A DNA stretch of 64,000 nucleotides from Hymenobacter sp. UV11 (GTDB lineage: Bacteria > Bacteroidota > Bacteroidia > Cytophagales > Hymenobacteraceae): assembly GCF_004684095.1 (NCBI RefSeq), contig NZ_SRII01000003.1, positions 62,001-126,000 of the forward strand, given 5' to 3'. How positions within the stretch are numbered: the first letter of the stretch is position 1; every line of letters starts with the position of its first letter. The notes beneath the pieces were generated by a model. The model was not told the origin of the DNA and did not search any database. It saw only the letters and a list, made by a program, of their open reading frames with translations. Below are positions 19,054 through 30,200 of the stretch, piece by piece. The position numbers and the translations under genes were made by a program.

Positions 19054-20328
19054 TTAAGAATTCTTCTTCAGCCACGCCTTAGCCTCTTTGTATTGGTCCG
19101 ACTTGTGGTCGGCTTTATCGGCTACTACTTCGTAGTAGCGGCGGGCGGCCACTAAGTCACGGTCGCGCTCGGCCATGCGGGCCAGGTTAGCATTGGAAAA
19201 TAGGTAGAAACCGCCATCGGTTTCCCCGTTGCTTTCGGCGAAGACGATGCAGCGCCGGTAGTAGTCTTGCGCCTTGGGTAAATCGCGGTATTTGTACTGC
19301 ATGAGGTAGCCCATGAAATACATGGCGTAGCGGCCGCTGGTAGCCTCGTAGCCGGGCATGCCGGCGTTGATTTTATCGATGATGTCGCGGCTGACGCGCT
19401 CGCACTCGGCAAAGTCAGCTTGGTCGAAGCACAGCAGGGCGTAGAAGCGGGCGAAATAGCCGTTGTCGGGGTATTTTAGGGCCAGGCCGCGCGCGACGGG
19501 CATGGCGGCAGCTGTTTGGTGCTCATCGTTGTGTAGCAGCTTCATCAAAAATACCTTGGCCTCGACCCCAGTGTAAAAAGCGTTGTTGGCTACGGTGCGC
19601 AGCTGACTGAGGCCCAGTTTCTTGTCGCCTTTCGGAAAGAAGAGTAGTACCGGCTTGAGCAGGGGGTAGTTCTCGGGAATCCAGACGGCGTAGTAATTAA
19701 ACAACGCCTCACCAAACAAAAATTCGGGGCTCAGGCCGTTGGCTTCGCTGCTCTTCTGCAAGAAATTGAGGGACCGCTTGCTGCTGACGGTGGCCTTGCG
19801 CCAGTTGTGGCGCTCGGCATTGAGGCGGGCGTCGAAGCCGTTGGCGGCCGAAAGGAAAAAATAGCCTTCGTAGTTGTGCGGGTCCTCCTTCACCATGCGC
19901 TCGGCATAGGTGTTGGCCGTGTCCATGTAAGCAAAGAAGAGCTTGTCGTACTGCTTGGTGTCGAAGTTGGTGGGCATTATCTTCCACCAGGTACTCAGGC
20001 CCAGCAGAAAGTAGGGCATGGGGTGGTGGGGGTAGCGCCGACGCAACGAACGGAATTGCTTCTCAGCCTTGTCGTACTTGAAATTGTACAAGTTCTGCAC
20101 CGCACCATCCAGCTCCAGCTGAATGTCCTTGTCCAGGAGCAGCCAGCCCTTGGTGTCGGCAGCAGTGGGTAGGACGTTCACCGTATCGACTGCGATGGTG
20201 CGCATGGTCGGCACTTGGCCCACGCGCAGCCGGGTAGTATCGGCCGGCTGTTGCGCTTTACTAACTAGCGCAAAGCCCAGCAGCCCAACAAGTGACAGCA
20301 GACGTAAAAAGCAAACGGGAGCGGACAT
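19054..20328 (-). CDS. Exported tetratricopeptide-repeat protein
   Basis: 424 residues with a clear signal peptide (basic start, [17 protein letters not shown], cleavage near AQ). The mature part is helical, with TPR-like pairs: YKFDKAE-type signatures at [20 protein letters not shown], a helix pair around [10 protein letters not shown], and a final [16 protein letters not shown], then [15 protein letters not shown]. Such proteins are periplasmic scaffolds in Bacteroidota. No enzyme motif was found. It is divergent from the M42 peptidase 113 bases away, and a TACTTTCG box lies in the gap on the minus strand. Confidence 0.7.
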   Translation of the reverse strand: MSAPVCFLRLLSLVGLLGFALVSKAQQPADTTRLRVGQVPTMRTIAVDTVNVLPTAADTKGWLLLDKDIQLELDGAVQNLYNFKYDKAEKQFRSLRRRYPHHPMPYFLLGLSTWWKIMPTNFDTKQYDKLFFAYMDTANTYAERMVKEDPHNYEGYFFLSAANGFDARLNAERHNWRKATVSSKRSLNFLQKSSEANGLSPEFLFGEALFNYYAVWIPENYPLLKPVLLFFPKGDKKLGLSQLRTVANNAFYTGVEAKVFLMKLLHNDEHQTAAAMPVARGLALKYPDNGYFARFYALLCFDQADFAECERVSRDIIDKINAGMPGYEATSGRYAMYFMGYLMQYKYRDLPKAQDYYRRCIVFAESNGETDGGFYLFSNANLARMAERDRDLVAARRYYEVVADKADHKSDQYKEAKAWLKKNS

Positions 20329-20441
20329 GCGGGCAAAAAGTGCTAAGTAACCAAGCGCTTACTGGCGGTGGATGGGAAATGAACTGGCGAAAGTACGGCG
20401 ATAGTCCTAGCTTTAGCTTTCCTACTCTTCGCTCTTCGCTG

Positions 20442-21374
20442 ATGCAGCTTCTCCAAACTCTTTGCCAGATTGCGGCGCCCTCGGGCAATGAGGTCGCGCT
20501 GACTCATTTTCTGCTTGACTATGTGCGCACACATGGCCCCGGCTGGCGCCAACCGCCTATCGTGGTGCACGACGAGCGCCGGTTTCAGGATTGCCTGCTG
20601 CTGGTATTTGGGCAACCGCGCACGGCGGTATTTGCCCATCTCGACAGCATCGGCTTCACGGTGCGCTACGGGCGCGAGTTGGTGCCTATTGGCGGGCCAG
20701 AGTGCGTGGCGGGCTATCGGCTGGTCGGACGCGATGCGCAAGGCGAAATAAGCTGTACGCTGACAGTGGAGAAAAAGGACGATGAAGAGGAAACGGAGGT
20801 ACTCGGCTATGAGTTCAGCCGTGACATTGAGCCAGGCACTAGCCTCACCTTCGCCTGCGACTTTCGGGAGACGGACACGACCGTGCAAAGCTGCTACCTC
20901 GACAACCGCCTCGGGGTGTGGGCGGCCCTGCAACTGGCCGAAACGCTGGAGCATGGCATCATCGCGTTTTCGTGCTGGGAAGAGCACGGCGGCGGCTCGG
21001 TGCCCTACCTGGCTCGCTTCATTTACGAGACGTACGGCGTGCGGCAGGCGCTCATCTGCGATATTACCTGGGTGACGGAGGGCGTGAAGGGGGGTAGGGG
21101 CTGCGTTATCTCGCTACGCGACTCGCTCATCCCGCGCCGGGCCTACGTCGAGCGCATCCGGGCCATTGCGCGAGCAGCGGGCATAGCGCATCAGGTCGAA
21201 GTGGAGGGGGTAGGGGGCTCTGATGCCAAAGACCTGCAGCGCAGCGATATCCCCTGGGACTGGTGCTTTGTGGGGGCGCCCGAAGAAGAGGTGCATACAC
21301 CCAATGAAATAGTAGCTAAGGCCGACATACTGAGCATGGTAGCGCTGTACGAGGTTTTGATGCGCGAATTGTAG
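20442..21374 (+). CDS. M42/M20-type metallopeptidase (glutamyl aminopeptidase-like)
   Basis: 310 residues from the ATG at 20442; a longer in-frame extension to 20292 has no conserved content. M42 metal ligands are in order: FAHLDSIGF (His and Asp), [14 protein letters not shown] (bridging Asp), WEEHGGGS (catalytic Glu and metal Glu), CDITW (Asp) and EEEVHTPNE (His). M42 enzymes are cytoplasmic, cobalt- or zinc-dependent aminopeptidases that form dodecamers. It is slightly shorter than the 340-360 residues usual for the family. The next gene is the pyrophosphatase. Confidence 0.85.
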   Translation: MQLLQTLCQIAAPSGNEVALTHFLLDYVRTHGPGWRQPPIVVHDERRFQDCLLLVFGQPRTAVFAHLDSIGFTVRYGRELVPIGGPECVAGYRLVGRDAQGEISCTLTVEKKDDEEETEVLGYEFSRDIEPGTSLTFACDFRETDTTVQSCYLDNRLGVWAALQLAETLEHGIIAFSCWEEHGGGSVPYLARFIYETYGVRQALICDITWVTEGVKGGRGCVISLRDSLIPRRAYVERIRAIARAAGIAHQVEVEGVGGSDAKDLQRSDIPWDWCFVGAPEEEVHTPNEIVAKADILSMVALYEVLMREL

Positions 21375-21385
21375 CCTCAACCGCC

Positions 21386-21393
21386 TACATTTG
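21386..21393 (+). promoter_or_regulatory. Candidate -7 box TACATTTG
   Basis: TAnnTTTG match 60 bases before the hppA ATG and just after the M42 stop. A TTG lies at 21369, slightly closer than the usual -33 spacing. Confidence 0.4.
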
Positions 21394-21452
21394 CCCATCT
21401 GGGCTCATTTTCATGGGCTTAGGTGTCTTTCTCCCACCCAACCCTGCTGCTT

Positions 21453-23690
<2,238 letters not shown>

Positions 23691-23710
23691 GTAGTGATTA
23701 GCAGAAGAAT

Positions 23711-23746
23711 AACGCGGCGCTTACCCCCAGGGGTAGGCGCCGCGTT
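23711..23746. terminator. Bidirectional terminator hairpin built on the TACCCC/GGGGTA motif
   Basis: 17-base arms (AACGCGGCGCTTACCCC and its partner, one G-U pair) with a 2-base loop, between the convergent hppA and GH5 genes. No T-run follows. The inner part of each arm is the recurrent TACCCC/GGGGTA word. Confidence 0.6.
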
Positions 23747-23791
23747 GTCGCTAGCGGGTAGCCGGCCGGCTGATGGGGGGTAGGGGCCGGG

Positions 23792-24829
23792 CTACTTGCC
23801 TGCGTTGTACTTGCGCAGGTAGGCCCGCGTTTGCCGGCCCGATTCTTTCAGGTCGGCGTCTGACCACGGGCCGGTCGAGCTGGCCGATTTTTGCAGCATC
23901 GAGCACGTCTCGTCCTTGTCCGACACCGACCACACTACCCAGCTCAGGCCGCGGGCTTCGAGCCAGTCGATGTATTCCTGCCAGGCCACGGGGTTGAGTG
24001 GGCCATCGCCCGAGGCTTCCATGCCCGCCGACTCCGACACGAATACCGGCAGCCCGCTTTGCAGGGCCGCGTCGGTGCGGTCGCGCAGCCACTTGCCGTG
24101 CGTGGCGGCGTAAAAGTGCATGGTGTACATCAGGTTTTTGTAGCCTTTAATGGGGTCGGCGGCGGGCAGGTTGATATCCTGGTCCCAGTGCGGGCAGCCC
24201 ACCAAAATCACGTTCGTCGGGTCGTTGGCCCGAATAACCTTAATTATCTCCTCCGAATACGCCTTCACTTCGGGCCAGCTTTCCTGGTCAGGCTCGTTGA
24301 ATACCTCGTAGATAATGTTCGGATACTTAGCGTATTTCTTCGACACCTCAGCAAAGAACCCCTTGGCTTCCTGCAAGTTGATGTTGTGGCTGTGCCAGTC
24401 GATAATCACATACATATCCGCTTTGATGGCGCCCGCCACCACGGCTTCCACTTTGGCTTTTGAGAAAGCCGGGTCCTGCTTGTAATTGCGTTCGCCTACC
24501 TCAATGCCCATGGCGGCCCGCACCACCGTGCACTGAAAATCCTGCCGCAGCCACTGCACCGCCGCCTCGTTGTAGAAGCGCGGCCACAGGCTGTGCCAAC
24601 CCAAGCTGACGCCCCGCAGCGCAATTTTACTGCCATGCTCATCCAGCAACTGGGTACCGGCCACATGCAGGCGGCCGTGCTGCTGCACAAACTTGCCGGC
24701 CGCCGCGCGGGCAACGGGCCGGTAGATAGAAGGATGAGAAGCGGAGGTAAGGGGCGGCGCGGGCGGCTGCGATACATTGGGCATGAGCAACGCCACCACA
24801 GCGGCGCACAGGGTCAGGAGAAAAGCCAT
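23792..24829 (-). CDS. Secreted glycoside hydrolase family 5 (cellulase type)
   Basis: 345 residues with a signal peptide or membrane anchor (LLTLCAAVVALLM) and a Pro-rich linker to ~45. GH5 catalytic domain: ALRGVSLGWHSLWP at 70-83, DWHSHN at 144-149, YEVFNEPD with acid/base Glu179, HFYA at 238-241, and the nucleophile in FVSESAGM (Glu266). The final WVVWSVSDKDETCSML segment carries the family Trp. Layout matches endoglucanases of subfamily 2. It is likely periplasmic or surface, acting on beta-1,4-glucans. It is a lone gene without SusCD-like neighbours. Confidence 0.88.
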   Translation of the reverse strand: MAFLLTLCAAVVALLMPNVSQPPAPPLTSASHPSIYRPVARAAAGKFVQQHGRLHVAGTQLLDEHGSKIALRGVSLGWHSLWPRFYNEAAVQWLRQDFQCTVVRAAMGIEVGERNYKQDPAFSKAKVEAVVAGAIKADMYVIIDWHSHNINLQEAKGFFAEVSKKYAKYPNIIYEVFNEPDQESWPEVKAYSEEIIKVIRANDPTNVILVGCPHWDQDINLPAADPIKGYKNLMYTMHFYAATHGKWLRDRTDAALQSGLPVFVSESAGMEASGDGPLNPVAWQEYIDWLEARGLSWVVWSVSDKDETCSMLQKSASSTGPWSDADLKESGRQTRAYLRKYNAGK

Positions 24830-24979
24830 AGTAGGGAAAATTTCAAGAGGTTACTGGAGGTAGTCAAAATAAACAGGTGCCGAAGTTTCAACAAGAAAAT
24901 ACACACCTGCAGCCCACAAAAAGCCAGGATAGGGTAGCTTTTGCCCACCCTACGGCTTGCGTGGCCCAGGTGGGGGTAG

Positions 24980-25019
24980 GGACGCAGCCGCCAACGCGCC
25001 AGCGTTGGCGGCTGCGTCC
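24980..25019. repeat. Perfect 18-base inverted repeat between divergent genes
   Basis: Arms GGACGCAGCCGCCAACGC (24980-24997) and its complement (25002-25019) with a 4-base loop, directly after a GGGGGTAGGG word, between GH5 (-) and hpt (+). It has no T-run and lies upstream of a candidate hpt promoter, so it may be an upstream terminator or an operator-like hairpin. Confidence 0.6.
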
Positions 25020-25057
25020 TGCGCTAGCCCTCCTGCCGGGGGTTGTGTTGCCGGCGT

Positions 25058-25065
25058 TACCTTTG
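25058..25065 (+). promoter_or_regulatory. Candidate -7 box TACCTTTG for hpt
   Basis: TAnnTTTG match 36 bases before the ATG at 25102. TTGTGTTG lies 8-15 bases upstream, too close for a standard -33, so only the -7 part is convincing. Confidence 0.4.
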
Positions 25066-25101
25066 CAGCCCGAAACGGCTACCCTGGCTGTTCTTCCTCG
25101 C

Positions 25102-25641
25102 ATGGGTCAACCCCTTATCACCCTTCACGACAAGGCCTTCCAGCCGTATCTCTCGGCCGCTGAAATCGCCACGGCCATCGACCAGGTCGCCCTTCGCCTC
25201 AACGCTGATTACGCGGGCCGGCAGCCCCTCTTCGTAGTGGTGCTTACCGGGGGCTTCATGTTTGCCACCGATTTGCTCAAGCGCTTCACCGGCAACTGCG
25301 AGATTGTGTTCATCCGCGTGGCTTCGTACGAAGGCACGGGCAGCACCGGGCAGGTGCAGGAAATCATGGGCTTGCGTGAGGATGTGCAGGGCCGCGACAT
25401 TATCCTGGTTGAGGATATTGTAGACACTGGCACCACACTCAATCACCTGCTACCCACCTTGCAAGCCAATAAACCGGCTTCCATTGAGATTGCCGCCATG
25501 TTTTTTAAGCCCGCCAGCCTGCGCTACCAGTTGGACTTAAAATATATTGCCTTGGAAATTCCAAATGATTTTGTAGTCGGCTATGGCCTCGATTACGATG
25601 GGCTGGGTCGTAACTTGCCCGATGTGTACGTGGCCGTTTAG
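25102..25641 (+). CDS. hpt: Hypoxanthine phosphoribosyltransferase
   Basis: 179 residues from the ATG at 25102; the in-frame extension upstream crosses the hairpin and promoter box and is rejected. The PRTase fold is shown by VVLTGGFMFATDLLKRF at 47-63, the flexible-loop SYEGTGSTG, the PRPP loop ILVEDIVDTGTTL at 101-113 and the base-binding tail KYIALEIPNDFVVGYGLDYD. It salvages hypoxanthine and guanine to IMP and GMP in the cytoplasm. It sits 66 bases from adk, so a nucleotide operon is likely. Confidence 0.93.
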   Translation: MGQPLITLHDKAFQPYLSAAEIATAIDQVALRLNADYAGRQPLFVVVLTGGFMFATDLLKRFTGNCEIVFIRVASYEGTGSTGQVQEIMGLREDVQGRDIILVEDIVDTGTTLNHLLPTLQANKPASIEIAAMFFKPASLRYQLDLKYIALEIPNDFVVGYGLDYDGLGRNLPDVYVAV

Positions 25642-25707
25642 CCCTGTTTTTCGTAGGCACCCTATCCCATCCCGCCTCGGCGTTCGCGCCCAATTCCCGT
25701 TTTTAGT

Positions 25708-26328
25708 ATGCATAACATCGTCCTCTTCGGCCCCCCCGGCGCGGGCAAAGGCACTCAAAGCCAGAAGCTTATTGCCAAATATCACCTTGTGCATCTGAGC
25801 ACTGGCGACCTGCTACGCGCCCAAATTGCCGAAGGCACCGACCTGGGCCTGCAAGCCAAAAAGCTGATGGACGAAGGTTTCCTCGTGCCCGACGCTGTGG
25901 TTATTGGCATGATTGGCAGTGCATTGGAAAAAAACAAGCAGGCCGCCGGCTTCATCTTCGATGGCTTTCCGCGCACTGTGGCCCAGGCCGAAAGCCTCGA
26001 CCGCCTGCTAGCCGAGCACAACACGAGTGTAGCCTGCATGGTAGCCCTCGAAGTAGGGGAGCAGGAGCTGGTGAAGCGCCTGCTGGAGCGCGGCAAAACC
26101 AGCGGCCGCCCCGACGACCAGGACGAAGCCAAAATTAGCCGCCGCGTGCAGGTCTACAACACCGAAACGGCGCAGGTAGCCGGCTATTACGCCAGCCAGC
26201 AAAAGTTTTACTCCCTCAATGGCATCGGCGAGATTGAAAGTATTTTCGCCCAAATCAGCGACCTCATCGACCAGCACAAGCCCGCCGAAACGGCCGCTGC
26301 CGCCGCTACGCGTGAGGTAAAAGCGTAA
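25708..26328 (+). CDS. adk: Adenylate kinase
   Basis: 206 residues with the P-loop GPPGAGKGT at 8-16, STGDLLRAQI, the AMP-binding FIFDGFPRTVAQAE and the RPDDQDEAKISRRV region with the LID arginines. The LID is the short form without zinc cysteines, as is common in Bacteroidota. The last ~15 residues are Ala-rich and not conserved. It converts AMP and ATP to two ADP. It follows hpt and is separated from obg by a long palindrome and a heptamer tandem repeat. Confidence 0.95.
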   Translation: MHNIVLFGPPGAGKGTQSQKLIAKYHLVHLSTGDLLRAQIAEGTDLGLQAKKLMDEGFLVPDAVVIGMIGSALEKNKQAAGFIFDGFPRTVAQAESLDRLLAEHNTSVACMVALEVGEQELVKRLLERGKTSGRPDDQDEAKISRRVQVYNTETAQVAGYYASQQKFYSLNGIGEIESIFAQISDLIDQHKPAETAAAAATREVKA

Positions 26329-26335
26329 GGCGCGT

Positions 26336-26448
26336 ATGCATTGAAACAGCACGTCATGCTGAGCTTGCCGAAGCATCTTGGCCGCTTCATCCAACGAGGC
26401 GGCCAAGATGCTTCGGCAAGCTCAGCATGACGTGCTGTTTCAATGCAT
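26336..26448. repeat. REP-like element, family A: 50-base perfect inverted repeat
   Basis: Arms 26336-26385 and 26399-26448 are exact complements with a 13-base loop. The core is GTCATGCTGAGCTTG and GAAGCATCTTGG. The same core recurs at 59368 and 61976 and in decayed form at 28182. It occupies the whole adk-obg gap apart from a short tandem repeat. There is no transposase within it, as expected of a non-autonomous element. Confidence 0.9.
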
Positions 26449-26473
26449 AACTCATAACTCATAACTCATAACT
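26446..26473 (+). repeat. Tandem heptamer CATAACT, four copies
   Basis: Four exact, consecutive copies of CATAACT begin in the last bases of the family A palindrome and end 7 bases before the obg GTG start. It is AT-rich in a GC-rich setting. Copy number may vary by slippage. Confidence 0.85.
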
Positions 26474-26480
26474 TAACAAG

Positions 26481-27476
26481 GTGGCTAATAATAATTTCAT
26501 CGACTACGTCAAAATCACCTGCCGCTCGGGCAAGGGCGGCGCGGGCTCGCACCACTTTTTCCGGGCCAAGGGCCTGCCCAACGGCGGCCCCGACGGCGGC
26601 GATGGGGGTAGAGGCGGCCACATTATCTTGGAAGGCAGCGCGCAGCTCTGGACGCTGCTGCACCTGCAATACCGCAAGCACCTCTTTGCCCAGGATGGCG
26701 AGGGCGGCGGTGGCAACCTGCGCTCCGGCGCCCAGGGCGAGGATATCGTCATTCAGGTGCCGCTCGGCACCGTAGCCCGCGACGCCGAAACTGGTGAGGT
26801 AAAGCTCGAAATAACCCAGGAGGGCGAGCGCCGCATCCTGACCCCCGGTGGGCGCGGTGGCCTCGGCAACGACCACTTCAAAACCTCCACCAACCAAGCG
26901 CCGCAGTATGCCCAGCCCGGCGAGCCCGCCATTGAGGAGCAGGTCATTCTGGAGTTGAAGCTGCTGGCCGACGTGGGCCTCGTGGGCTTCCCCAACGCCG
27001 GCAAGAGCACGCTGCTTTCGGTGGTGTCGGCGGCCAAGCCCAAGATTGCGGATTACGCTTTCACCACGCTCGTGCCCAATCTGGGGGTAGTGGCGTACCG
27101 TGATTTTCAGTCGTTTGTGATGGCCGACATTCCCGGCATCATCGAGGGCGCGGCCGAGGGTAAGGGCCTGGGTACCCGCTTCCTGCGTCACATTGAGCGC
27201 AACTCCATGCTGCTCTTCATGGTAAGCTGCGACAGCCTCGACGTAGCCGCCGAATACAAGGTGCTGCTCAACGAGCTGGAACAGCACAATCCCGACCTGC
27301 TCGATAAAAAGCGCCTGCTAGCCATCACTAAGTCCGACATGCTCGACGAGGAGCTGGAAGCCGAGCTGCTCGCCTCCCTACCCCCCGATATGCCGCCCAC
27401 GCTGTTCATCTCCAGCCTGACTAACAAGAACATCCAGCAGCTGAAAGATATGATTTGGGGGGCACTGCACGAGTAA
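26481..27476 (+). CDS. obg: Obg-family GTPase (CgtA)
   Basis: 331 residues from a GTG start at 26481. The Obg fold is present ([20 protein letters not shown], then [16 protein letters not shown]), then the GTPase domain with the P-loop GFPNAGKST at 169-177, the switch motif DIPGIIEGA and ITKSD. Obg GTPases bind the large ribosomal subunit and link ribosome assembly to the stringent response. There is no C-terminal OCT domain, as usual in Bacteroidota. The start lies just after the CATAACT tandem. Confidence 0.95.
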   Translation: MANNNFIDYVKITCRSGKGGAGSHHFFRAKGLPNGGPDGGDGGRGGHIILEGSAQLWTLLHLQYRKHLFAQDGEGGGGNLRSGAQGEDIVIQVPLGTVARDAETGEVKLEITQEGERRILTPGGRGGLGNDHFKTSTNQAPQYAQPGEPAIEEQVILELKLLADVGLVGFPNAGKSTLLSVVSAAKPKIADYAFTTLVPNLGVVAYRDFQSFVMADIPGIIEGAAEGKGLGTRFLRHIERNSMLLFMVSCDSLDVAAEYKVLLNELEQHNPDLLDKKRLLAITKSDMLDEELEAELLASLPPDMPPTLFISSLTNKNIQQLKDMIWGALHE

Positions 27477-27592
27477 GCACCAACTAAGTGCCAACTTGGC
27501 AGCCTCTTCGCCTTTGGCAAACTCCTTGCGCCCGGCCTGGTACCCCTATGGGAACTCCTTTCACTAGCCGATTCCGCCATTTTTTCCAGAAA

Positions 27593-28162
27593 ATGACCGA
27601 CGATAATCATATGAATCCTGACGACCAGCCGCTGACCGATAATACCGCCGAGCACACCGCCGGCGAGCAAGACATTGCCACCAACGACACTACTTCGGAA
27701 GCCGGTGCTAGCGAAGGTGCTACCCGCGCCGAAGCTGACTTGGCCGAGCTGAAAGACAAATACTTGCGCCTGGCCGCCGAGTTTGAAAACTACAAGCGCC
27801 GCACCGCCAAGGAGCGCACCGACCTCTTCAAAACCGCCAACCAGGAGTTGATGGTGGCGCTGATACCGGTGCTTGATGACTTCGACCGGGCCCGGCTACA
27901 CACGCAGGGCACCGCCGACCCGGCCGCGCTGCAAAACGCGCTCGATATTACTTATAATAAGCTTAGCAAAACATTGCAGCAAAAAGGCTTGACCGCGATG
28001 GATGCGAAAGGCGGCGACTTTGATGCCGAGCTGCACGAGGCCATCACGCAGATTCCGGCGCCCAGCGACGATTTGCGCGGCAAGATTGTTGATGAGATTG
28101 AAAAAGGCTATTACTTAGGCGATAAGGTTATCCGGCACGCCAAGGTAGTATTAGGACAATAG
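27593..28162 (+). CDS. grpE: Nucleotide exchange factor GrpE
   Basis: 189 residues from the ATG at 27593; the in-frame extension to 27488 lacks family content. It has an acidic disordered N-terminus, then the GrpE coiled-coil LAELKDKYLRLAAEFENYKR followed by RTAKER, and the beta-wing ending GYYLGDKVIRHAKVVLG. It releases ADP from DnaK. It is followed by a decayed family A repeat and then dnaJ, the usual grpE-dnaJ pairing. dnaK is not in the window. No CIRCE-type heat-shock operator was seen. Confidence 0.95.
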   Translation: MTDDNHMNPDDQPLTDNTAEHTAGEQDIATNDTTSEAGASEGATRAEADLAELKDKYLRLAAEFENYKRRTAKERTDLFKTANQELMVALIPVLDDFDRARLHTQGTADPAALQNALDITYNKLSKTLQQKGLTAMDAKGGDFDAELHEAITQIPAPSDDLRGKIVDEIEKGYYLGDKVIRHAKVVLGQ

Positions 28163-28181
28163 AATAGGACAATCATATAAG

Positions 28182-28282
28182 AGCGTCATGCTGAGCTTGG
28201 CGAGGCATCTTTACCGCGTGAGTAACCCTAACGCTAGTAGTTAGTTGCGCGGTAGAGATGCTTTGGTAAGCGTAGCACGACG
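28182..28282. repeat. Decayed copy of REP-like family A
   Basis: The left end GCGTCATGCTGAGCTTG and GAGGCATCT, and the right end AGATGCTTTGGTAAGCG followed by TAGCACGACG, can be recognised as family A arms with many mismatches. The middle differs from the other copies. It fills the grpE-dnaJ gap. Confidence 0.7.
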
Positions 28283-28302
28283 GTCAAACGCAGTAAATAG
28301 CA

Positions 28303-29448
28303 ATGGCAACCGTAAAGCGCGATTATTACGAAGTATTAGGGATAGCGAAGAACGCGGAAGGCGACGTTATTAAGTCGGCCTACCGCAAAATGGCTATTAA
28401 GTATCATCCCGATAAAAACCCCGACGACCCCACGGCCGAGGACAAGTTTAAGGAAGCCGCGGAGGCCTACGAGATACTTAGCGACGGCGACAAGCGGGCG
28501 CGTTATGACCGGTTTGGCCACCAGGGCGGCGGCGGCAGCGGCCACGCGCAGAACATGGAGGATATCTTCTCGCAGTTCGGCGATATTTTTGGTGGCGGCG
28601 GTGGGGGCTTCGAGGGCTTCTTCGGCGGTGGGCGCGGCCAGGGCGGCCGGCGCGTGAAGAAGGGCTCCAACCTGCGCATCAAGCTGAAGCTTGATTTGGA
28701 AGAAGTTGCTAACGGTGTTGAGAAAAAAATAAAGGTGAAGCGCTACGTGGCTTGCCAGCCGTGTAGCGGTACCGGCGCCAAAAACGGCACCGAGCTCAAA
28801 ACCTGCGCTACCTGCCAGGGCACCGGCCAGACCAAGCGCGTGGTGAACACGATGCTCGGCCAGATGGTGAGCGCCAGCACTTGCCCTACCTGCCACGGTG
28901 AGGGCAAAACCATCTCCACGAATTGCGACGTGTGCAAGGGCGAAGGCCGCCAGCTGCATGAGGAAGTAATTCCCATCAACATTCCGGCCGGAGTGGCCAA
29001 CGATATGCAGCTGAGCATGAGCGGCAAAGGTAATTTCCCCGAGCGTGGCGGCGTGCCCGGCGACCTGCTGATTCAGATTGAGGAGGAGCCACACGAGTTC
29101 CTCAAGCGCGATGGCAACAACATCATGTTTGAGCAGTACATCTCGTTTATGGATGCGGCGCTGGGTGCAAACCTGGAGGTGCCTACCATCGAAGGCAAGG
29201 TAAAAATCAAGGTGGACCCCGGCACGCAGCCGGGCAAAATCCTGCGCCTGCGCGGCAAGGGCATCAAGGACCTGAATGGCTACGGCCGCGGCGACCAGCT
29301 CATTCATCTCAACGTGTGGACTCCTAAGAACGTGAGTAGCCAGGAGCGCGAAATCCTGGAGAAGCTGCGCGAGTCGGACAACTTCACGCCGCACCCTGGT
29401 AAGAATGAAAAAGGCTTCTTTGAGAAAGTAAAGGAGTACTTCCAATAA
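28303..29448 (+). CDS. dnaJ: Chaperone DnaJ
   Basis: 381 residues. The J-domain has HPD at 35-37 in AIKYHPDKNP, followed by a G/F-rich region (GGGGGGFEGFFGGGRGQGG). The zinc domain has four CxxCxGxG repeats (CQPCSGTG, CATCQGTG, CPTCHGEG, CDVCKGEG). The C-terminal substrate domain has GKGNFPERGG and RLRGKGIKDLNG. It stimulates DnaK ATP hydrolysis and works with GrpE upstream. Typical length. It is followed by a nested palindrome with a terminator. Confidence 0.97.
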   Translation: MATVKRDYYEVLGIAKNAEGDVIKSAYRKMAIKYHPDKNPDDPTAEDKFKEAAEAYEILSDGDKRARYDRFGHQGGGGSGHAQNMEDIFSQFGDIFGGGGGGFEGFFGGGRGQGGRRVKKGSNLRIKLKLDLEEVANGVEKKIKVKRYVACQPCSGTGAKNGTELKTCATCQGTGQTKRVVNTMLGQMVSASTCPTCHGEGKTISTNCDVCKGEGRQLHEEVIPINIPAGVANDMQLSMSGKGNFPERGGVPGDLLIQIEEEPHEFLKRDGNNIMFEQYISFMDAALGANLEVPTIEGKVKIKVDPGTQPGKILRLRGKGIKDLNGYGRGDQLIHLNVWTPKNVSSQEREILEKLRESDNFTPHPGKNEKGFFEKVKEYFQ

Positions 29449-29463
29449 TCGCGCGGCATTACT

Positions 29464-29628
29464 TGTCTGAACCGCGGATTTTTCGGATTCATCGGATTAG
29501 TCGGATTTTGTGGACGATTTGCTGCCATTAACCCACTAAAAAAGGCCACCCACACGGGTGGCCTTTTTTAGTTTGTATCCACAAAATCCGACCAATCCGA
29601 TGAATCCGAAAAATCCGCGGTTCAGACA
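29464..29628. repeat. REP-like element, family C: 51-base inverted repeat around a terminator
   Basis: Outer arms 29464-29514 and 29578-29628 match at 50 of 51 positions (core CCGCGGATTTTTCGGATT). They enclose a second, independent hairpin with a T-run at 29538-29569. A related element with the same outer word lies at 56643. Located between dnaJ and the sigma factor gene. Confidence 0.88.
29538..29569. terminator. Bidirectional intrinsic terminator inside the family C palindrome
   Basis: Perfect 14-base stem (AAAAAAGGCCACCC and complement) with an ACAC loop. The A-run on one side and the T-run on the other make it usable on both strands. It would end dnaJ transcription. Confidence 0.85.
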
Positions 29629-29680
29629 GTAATGCTACGCGGCCTTCGGCGATATATCTTCCCGAAACACCTTTACTCGC

Positions 29681-30187
29681 ATGAGCGCTGCCCCGTCTGC
29701 TGATTTTCTGGCTGCTTTGCACGACTACCAGCCGCTGGTGCGGCGCGTGTGCCGGCTCTACTGCCAGGACGCCGACGACCGGCAGGACTTGTTCCAGGAA
29801 ATCGTGCTGCAATTGTGGCGGGCCTGGCCGCGATACGTGCCCCAACCCGATACCAAGCTCAGCACCTGGCTATACCGCATTGCCCTGAACGTGGCCATTT
29901 CTAACCTGCGGCAGCGCACCCGCCGGCCGGCCCCGGTCAGCGTGGAGGGCGAAGCCTGGCATCTGGCCCAGCCTGCTGAAAGCAGCCTTTATGAGCCGGA
30001 GGAAACAGCCGCGCTCTACCGCGCCATCGACCAACTTTCGGACGTGGATAAAGCCTTCGTGCTCCTGTACCTGGAAGACCGGCCGTATGACGAGATGGCC
30101 GATATTCTGGGCATTACCCAGAACAACGTGCGCGTGAAGATGCACCGGGTTCAGGAAAAGCTGCGCCGCCAATTGATTCGGGCTTAA
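29681..30187 (+). CDS. ECF-type RNA polymerase sigma factor (sigma-70 family)
   Basis: 168 residues with sigma region 2 (DLFQEIVLQLWRAWPRY, STWLYRIALNVAISNLRQ) and region 4 (LSDVDKAFVLLYLEDRPYDE then MADILGITQNNVRVKMHRV), separated by a 30-residue linker. It directs RNA polymerase to a small regulon, unknown here. The next gene starts 13 bases later and encodes a membrane protein, the usual place for an anti-sigma factor, although no known anti-sigma motif is visible there. No FecR or TonB gene is nearby. Confidence 0.9.
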   Translation: MSAAPSADFLAALHDYQPLVRRVCRLYCQDADDRQDLFQEIVLQLWRAWPRYVPQPDTKLSTWLYRIALNVAISNLRQRTRRPAPVSVEGEAWHLAQPAESSLYEPEETAALYRAIDQLSDVDKAFVLLYLEDRPYDEMADILGITQNNVRVKMHRVQEKLRRQLIRA

Positions 30188-30200
30188 CTACTTATTGATT

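Noticed and set aside
26446..26473. Possible CRISPR-like repeat array
   Set aside because: Units of 7 bases without spacers are a simple tandem repeat.
28336..29445. 369-codon minus-strand frame opposite dnaJ
   Set aside because: Mirror of the DnaJ codons; no family features, while DnaJ is complete.
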